A DNA stretch of 8,836 nt, from NCBI GenBank assembly GCA_902766845.1, contig CACXFD010000165.1, positions 1 to 8,836 on the forward strand, in the 5' to 3' direction. Positions 6,417 to 8,836 of this stretch are shown here, piece after piece. The translations under genes and the position numbers were made by a program. Under the pieces are notes generated by a model. It was not told the DNA's origin. It saw nothing but the letters and a program-made list of their open reading frames with translations, and ran no database searches. Numbering within the stretch: position 1 is the first letter of the stretch; each line of letters begins with the position of its first letter. The stretch comes from an uncultured Lachnospiraceae bacterium (lineage in GTDB: Bacteria > Bacillota > Clostridia > Lachnospirales > Lachnospiraceae).

Positions 6417-7487
6417 TTATCCCTTCCGTTCTTTCGAAAGCCGGTCCAGTTCCTCCTTGAGCGCGCCGAGGAGCTCGGATTCCGGCAGCTTTTTCACGAT
6501 CTCTCCCTTGCGGATCAGCAGGCCTTCCCCGCGGCCCCCGGCGATCCCGAGGTCGGCTTCGCGCGCCTCGCCCGGGCCGTTCACGACGCAGCCCATGACC
6601 GCGACCTTGATCGGCAGGTCATAGGCGGCCGTCAGCCGTTCGGTCTGCTCCGCGAGCGCGATCAGGTCGATCTGCGTACGCCCGCAGGTCGGGCACGATA
6701 CGACTTCGATCCCGTTGCGCGCCAGCCCCATGGCCGCGAGGATCTCGCGCGCGGCCCGGACCTCTTCCACCGGGTCCCCGGTCAGCGAGACGCGGACCGT
6801 ATCGCCCAGGCCCCGGCTCAGGATGGCCCCGAGGCCCACCGCGGATTTGACGAGGCCCCGGCGCGGCGTACCGGCCTCGGTGATGCCGACATGCAGCGGG
6901 TAATCCGTCTTTTCCGCGAGGATCTCATGTGCGGCGACCGCGATCGGCACGTTCGAGGATTTGATGCTGATCACGATGTTCTCGAAGGACAGGTCCTCGA
7001 GCGCGCGCACTTCCCGCAGCGCGCTGTCGGCCAGCCCCTCCGGAGTCACGCGGCCGTCCCGCTCCAGGATCTCTTTCTCGAGCGATCCGGCGTTGACGCC
7101 GACCCGGATCGGGATCCCGTGCTCCCGCGCCTTTTCCACGACCGCGCGCACGTGCTCCGGCGCGCCGATGTTGCCCGGATTGATCCGGATCTTGTCCGCG
7201 CCGGCCTCGATGGCCGCGATCGCGAGCCGGTAGTCGAAATGGATGTCCGCCACGAGCGGGATCCGGATCTGACGCCGGATCTCCCGCAGGGCTTCGGCAG
7301 CCTCCATCGTGGGGACCGCACAGCGGATGATCTCGCAGCCCGCGTCCTCCAGACGATGGATCTGCTCCACCGTGGCCGCCACGTCTTCCGTCTTTGTATT
7401 CGTCATGGACTGGATCCGGACCGGGTTCCCGCCCCCGATGAGCAGGTCTCCGATCCGGACGGTCCGCGTGTGTTCTCTTGTGATCAC
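6417..7487 (-). CDS. ispG: 4-hydroxy-3-methylbut-2-enyl diphosphate synthase (flavodoxin type)
   Basis: Iron-sulfur enzyme of the non-mevalonate (MEP) pathway. It reductively converts methylerythritol cyclodiphosphate to HMBPP, the last but one step to IPP and DMAPP. The 356 residues are near the bacterial length (372 in E. coli). The TIM-barrel part shows QSMTNTKT (26-33), VADIHFDYRLA (79-89) and RINPGNIG (101-108). The C-terminal [4Fe-4S] site is complete, with C265 and C268 in SCPTCGRT, C300 in GCVVNGPGE, and E307 as the usual fourth ligand. It lacks the large insert of plant-type enzymes. The start is a GTG (7485-7487) with GGAG five bases upstream, and the protein aligns with the family from its first residues. 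It sits 24 bases after rseP and 3 bases before polC, with no terminator at either junction, so it is very probably co-transcribed with them. Clostridia commonly keep dxr, rseP, ispG and polC together. Confidence 0.98.
   Translation of the reverse strand: MITREHTRTVRIGDLLIGGGNPVRIQSMTNTKTEDVAATVEQIHRLEDAGCEIIRCAVPTMEAAEALREIRRQIRIPLVADIHFDYRLAIAAIEAGADKIRINPGNIGAPEHVRAVVEKAREHGIPIRVGVNAGSLEKEILERDGRVTPEGLADSALREVRALEDLSFENIVISIKSSNVPIAVAAHEILAEKTDYPLHVGITEAGTPRRGLVKSAVGLGAILSRGLGDTVRVSLTGDPVEEVRAAREILAAMGLARNGIEVVSCPTCGRTQIDLIALAEQTERLTAAYDLPIKVAVMGCVVNGPGEAREADLGIAGGRGEGLLIRKGEIVKKLPESELLGALKEELDRLSKERKG
6421..6427 (-). promoter_or_regulatory. polC ribosome binding site inside the end of ispG
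   Basis: On the minus strand GGAAGGG lies 7 bases before the polC ATG. It is formed by the last ispG codons (Arg-Lys-Gly), so ribosomes ending ispG translation are placed to start polC, which suggests translational coupling. Confidence 0.8.
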
Positions 7488-7492
7488 TGTAT

Positions 7493-7496
7493 CTCC
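7493..7496 (-). promoter_or_regulatory. ispG ribosome binding site (supports the GTG start)
   Basis: Minus-strand GGAG is followed by ATACA and then GTG. It lies in the 24-base gap after the rseP stop and supports the GTG as start over later in-frame ATG codons. Confidence 0.75.
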
Positions 7497-7511
7497 GTTT
7501 CTGTTTCCGTT

Positions 7512-8836
7512 TTACAGCAGCTTCATCACGTCGCTGATCAGGATAAAGACCGCGAGCGCCATCAGCAGCACCATGCCGACCGTATGGACCACGCCTTCTT
7601 TTTCCGGAGGGACCGGCTTGCCGCGCACGGCTTCGATCAGCAAAAACAGCAGCCGTCCGCCGTCCAGCGCCGGCAGCGGCAGCAGGTTCATCACGCCGAG
7701 GTTCGCGCTCAGCATGATCGAAAAGTTCAGCAGCGTCAGCAGGATCGCGGACAGACCGCCCACACTGCTCTCTTCCACGAGCGTGTCCACCGCGTTCACG
7801 ATGCCGACCGGGCCGGACAGGTTTCGCGCCGAGAGCTTTCCGGTCACGAGCATGCGCAGCGACGAGATCACGTACCGGATCCAGTAGCCGACTTCCCGGA
7901 CGGCTCCGGCCACGATCTGACCGAAATCTCCGCTCTCACGGTAATAAGCGGCTTCGAAGCCCAGCTCCGTCACGGTCCGCACCTCGGGACGGATCACGGT
8001 CTCCCGCGCCGCGCCGTTATGCGTGTACGACACCGTGACCTCGCTCCCGTCGAGCGGATGCTCCGACAGGTACTGCTGCATCTGCGCCCCGCTCGCGATC
8101 GGCGTGCCGTCGATCGCGGTGATCACATCGCCGTCCTTCAGACCGGCCCGCGAGGACGTGTCCCCGGGGTCCCCGATCGTGATCGTGATGGCCGCCGGCT
8201 CATCGTTCGCGTAATAGGAGATGCCCAGCATGTAGGCCGTGCGGTTCGGGTCGATCACGGCCGTATAGGTCTGACCGTCCCGCTCGTATTCGATCGGGAC
8301 GTCCGTGCGGCCCGCAAAGCTCCGCGTCATCGTGAGCAGCTCGATGTCCCGGCCGATGCCGATCTTCCGGCCGTCCACCCGGACGATCCGGTCTCCTTCC
8401 CGGATCCCAGCCGTCTGCGCGGCCGACCCGTCCGCCACGTAATAGACTTTGGCCGGGTTGACGCCCGCGTTCGCGAGCACGATCAGCGCCATGATGAACG
8501 CGAGCAGGAAGTTGAAGACCGGTCCGGCCACGATCACCGCGATCCGGGACCAGACGCTCTTGCTGTTGAACTGCTTCTCGGGAGGGAACTCCTCCTCACC
8601 GGCCTCCTGCTGCCCGTCCTCGGGCGCGAATTCATCGAGGCCGCCCGCCATGGCGCAGGAGCCGCCGAACGGGATCAGCTTCAGGGAGTACCGCGTCTCG
8701 CCGCGCTTGACGGACAGGATGCGCGGCCCCATGCCGACGGAGAACTCCACGACGCCGATGCCGTTGGTCTTCGCCAGCAGGAAATGTCCGAATTCATGCG
8801 CCGTGACCAGCACGCCGATCAGCAGCAGCGCGATCA
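7512..8836 (-). CDS. rseP: Site-2 zinc metalloprotease RseP/RasP (5' end outside window)
   Basis: Intramembrane protease that cuts membrane-bound anti-sigma factors and remnant signal peptides within the membrane. The 5' end is missing. The frame runs off the right edge as I-A-L-L-L-I-G-V-L-V-T-A-H-E-F-G-H, the end of the first membrane helix, so the GTG at 8813 is an internal Val rather than the start. Counting that Val as residue 1: zinc motif HEFGH at 6-10 (bases 8784-8798), acidic loop about 59-80, second helix with AGPVFN (96-101), PDZ-like domains about 122-190 and 205-280, SGPVGI (333-338), zinc-ligand motif N-L-L-P-L-P-A-L-D-G-G (376-386, D384), and a last hydrophobic helix ending in KLL. 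Catalytic parts are intact. Two PDZ domains resemble E. coli RseP, whereas B. subtilis RasP has one. It is the first gene seen of the rseP-ispG-polC operon; dxr and cdsA often precede it, but that lies outside the window. Confidence 0.96.
   Translation of the reverse strand, partial: IALLLIGVLVTAHEFGHFLLAKTNGIGVVEFSVGMGPRILSVKRGETRYSLKLIPFGGSCAMAGGLDEFAPEDGQQEAGEEEFPPEKQFNSKSVWSRIAVIVAGPVFNFLLAFIMALIVLANAGVNPAKVYYVADGSAAQTAGIREGDRIVRVDGRKIGIGRDIELLTMTRSFAGRTDVPIEYERDGQTYTAVIDPNRTAYMLGISYYANDEPAAITITIGDPGDTSSRAGLKDGDVITAIDGTPIASGAQMQQYLSEHPLDGSEVTVSYTHNGAARETVIRPEVRTVTELGFEAAYYRESGDFGQIVAGAVREVGYWIRYVISSLRMLVTGKLSARNLSGPVGIVNAVDTLVEESSVGGLSAILLTLLNFSIMLSANLGVMNLLPLPALDGGRLLFLLIEAVRGKPVPPEKEGVVHTVGMVLLMALAVFILISDVMKLL

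Noticed and set aside
7309..7887. A 192-codon plus-strand frame across the ispG-rseP junction
   Set aside because: It runs antisense to two well-supported genes, and its Ser/Thr/Arg-rich product has no recognisable domain.
8811..8813. GTG as the start codon of rseP
   Set aside because: The frame continues upstream to the window edge with hydrophobic codons that complete the first membrane helix before HEFGH, so the true start lies outside.

Overview
The window is GC-rich bacterial DNA, with G or C at most third codon positions. It carries a complete polC, the Gram-positive-type replicative polymerase, so the host is a member of the Bacillota (Firmicutes). The run rseP-ispG-polC on one strand, together with selenium genes, points to a GC-rich member of the Clostridia. 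Nothing here fixes the genus.

Left part (1-1450, plus strand): a selenium-associated cluster. Three codons and a stop at the left edge are the end of an upstream gene. Next come a small DUF3343 protein with a CGTC motif (20-280), a 126-base spacer with two perfect GC-rich hairpins, and selD for selenophosphate synthetase (407-1450). DUF3343 proteins and YedF are common neighbours of selD and are suspected of handling reactive Se/S. SelD makes the selenium donor for selenocysteine, 2-selenouridine in tRNA, and Se-containing molybdenum hydroxylases.

Junction (1451-1616): an imperfect 14-bp tandem repeat starts over the last codons of selD. It is followed by a perfect 21-bp stem with A-rich and T-rich flanks, which serves as a shared terminator for selD and for polC arriving from the other side.

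Right part (8836 down to 1617, minus strand): a housekeeping operon in the order rseP (site-2 protease, 5' end outside the window), ispG (isoprenoid synthesis, GTG start) and polC (1598 residues, with an unusually long disordered linker). The gaps are 24 and 3 bases, with no terminator between genes.

Most of the window is well-known core biology. The main item needing a test is the spacer upstream of selD. The UGA that ends the DUF3343 gene is followed at SECIS-like distance by a strong hairpin whose 5-base loop begins GG, and the frame stays open into selD. Selenocysteine readthrough is therefore possible on geometry, but ordinary termination remains the likelier reading.
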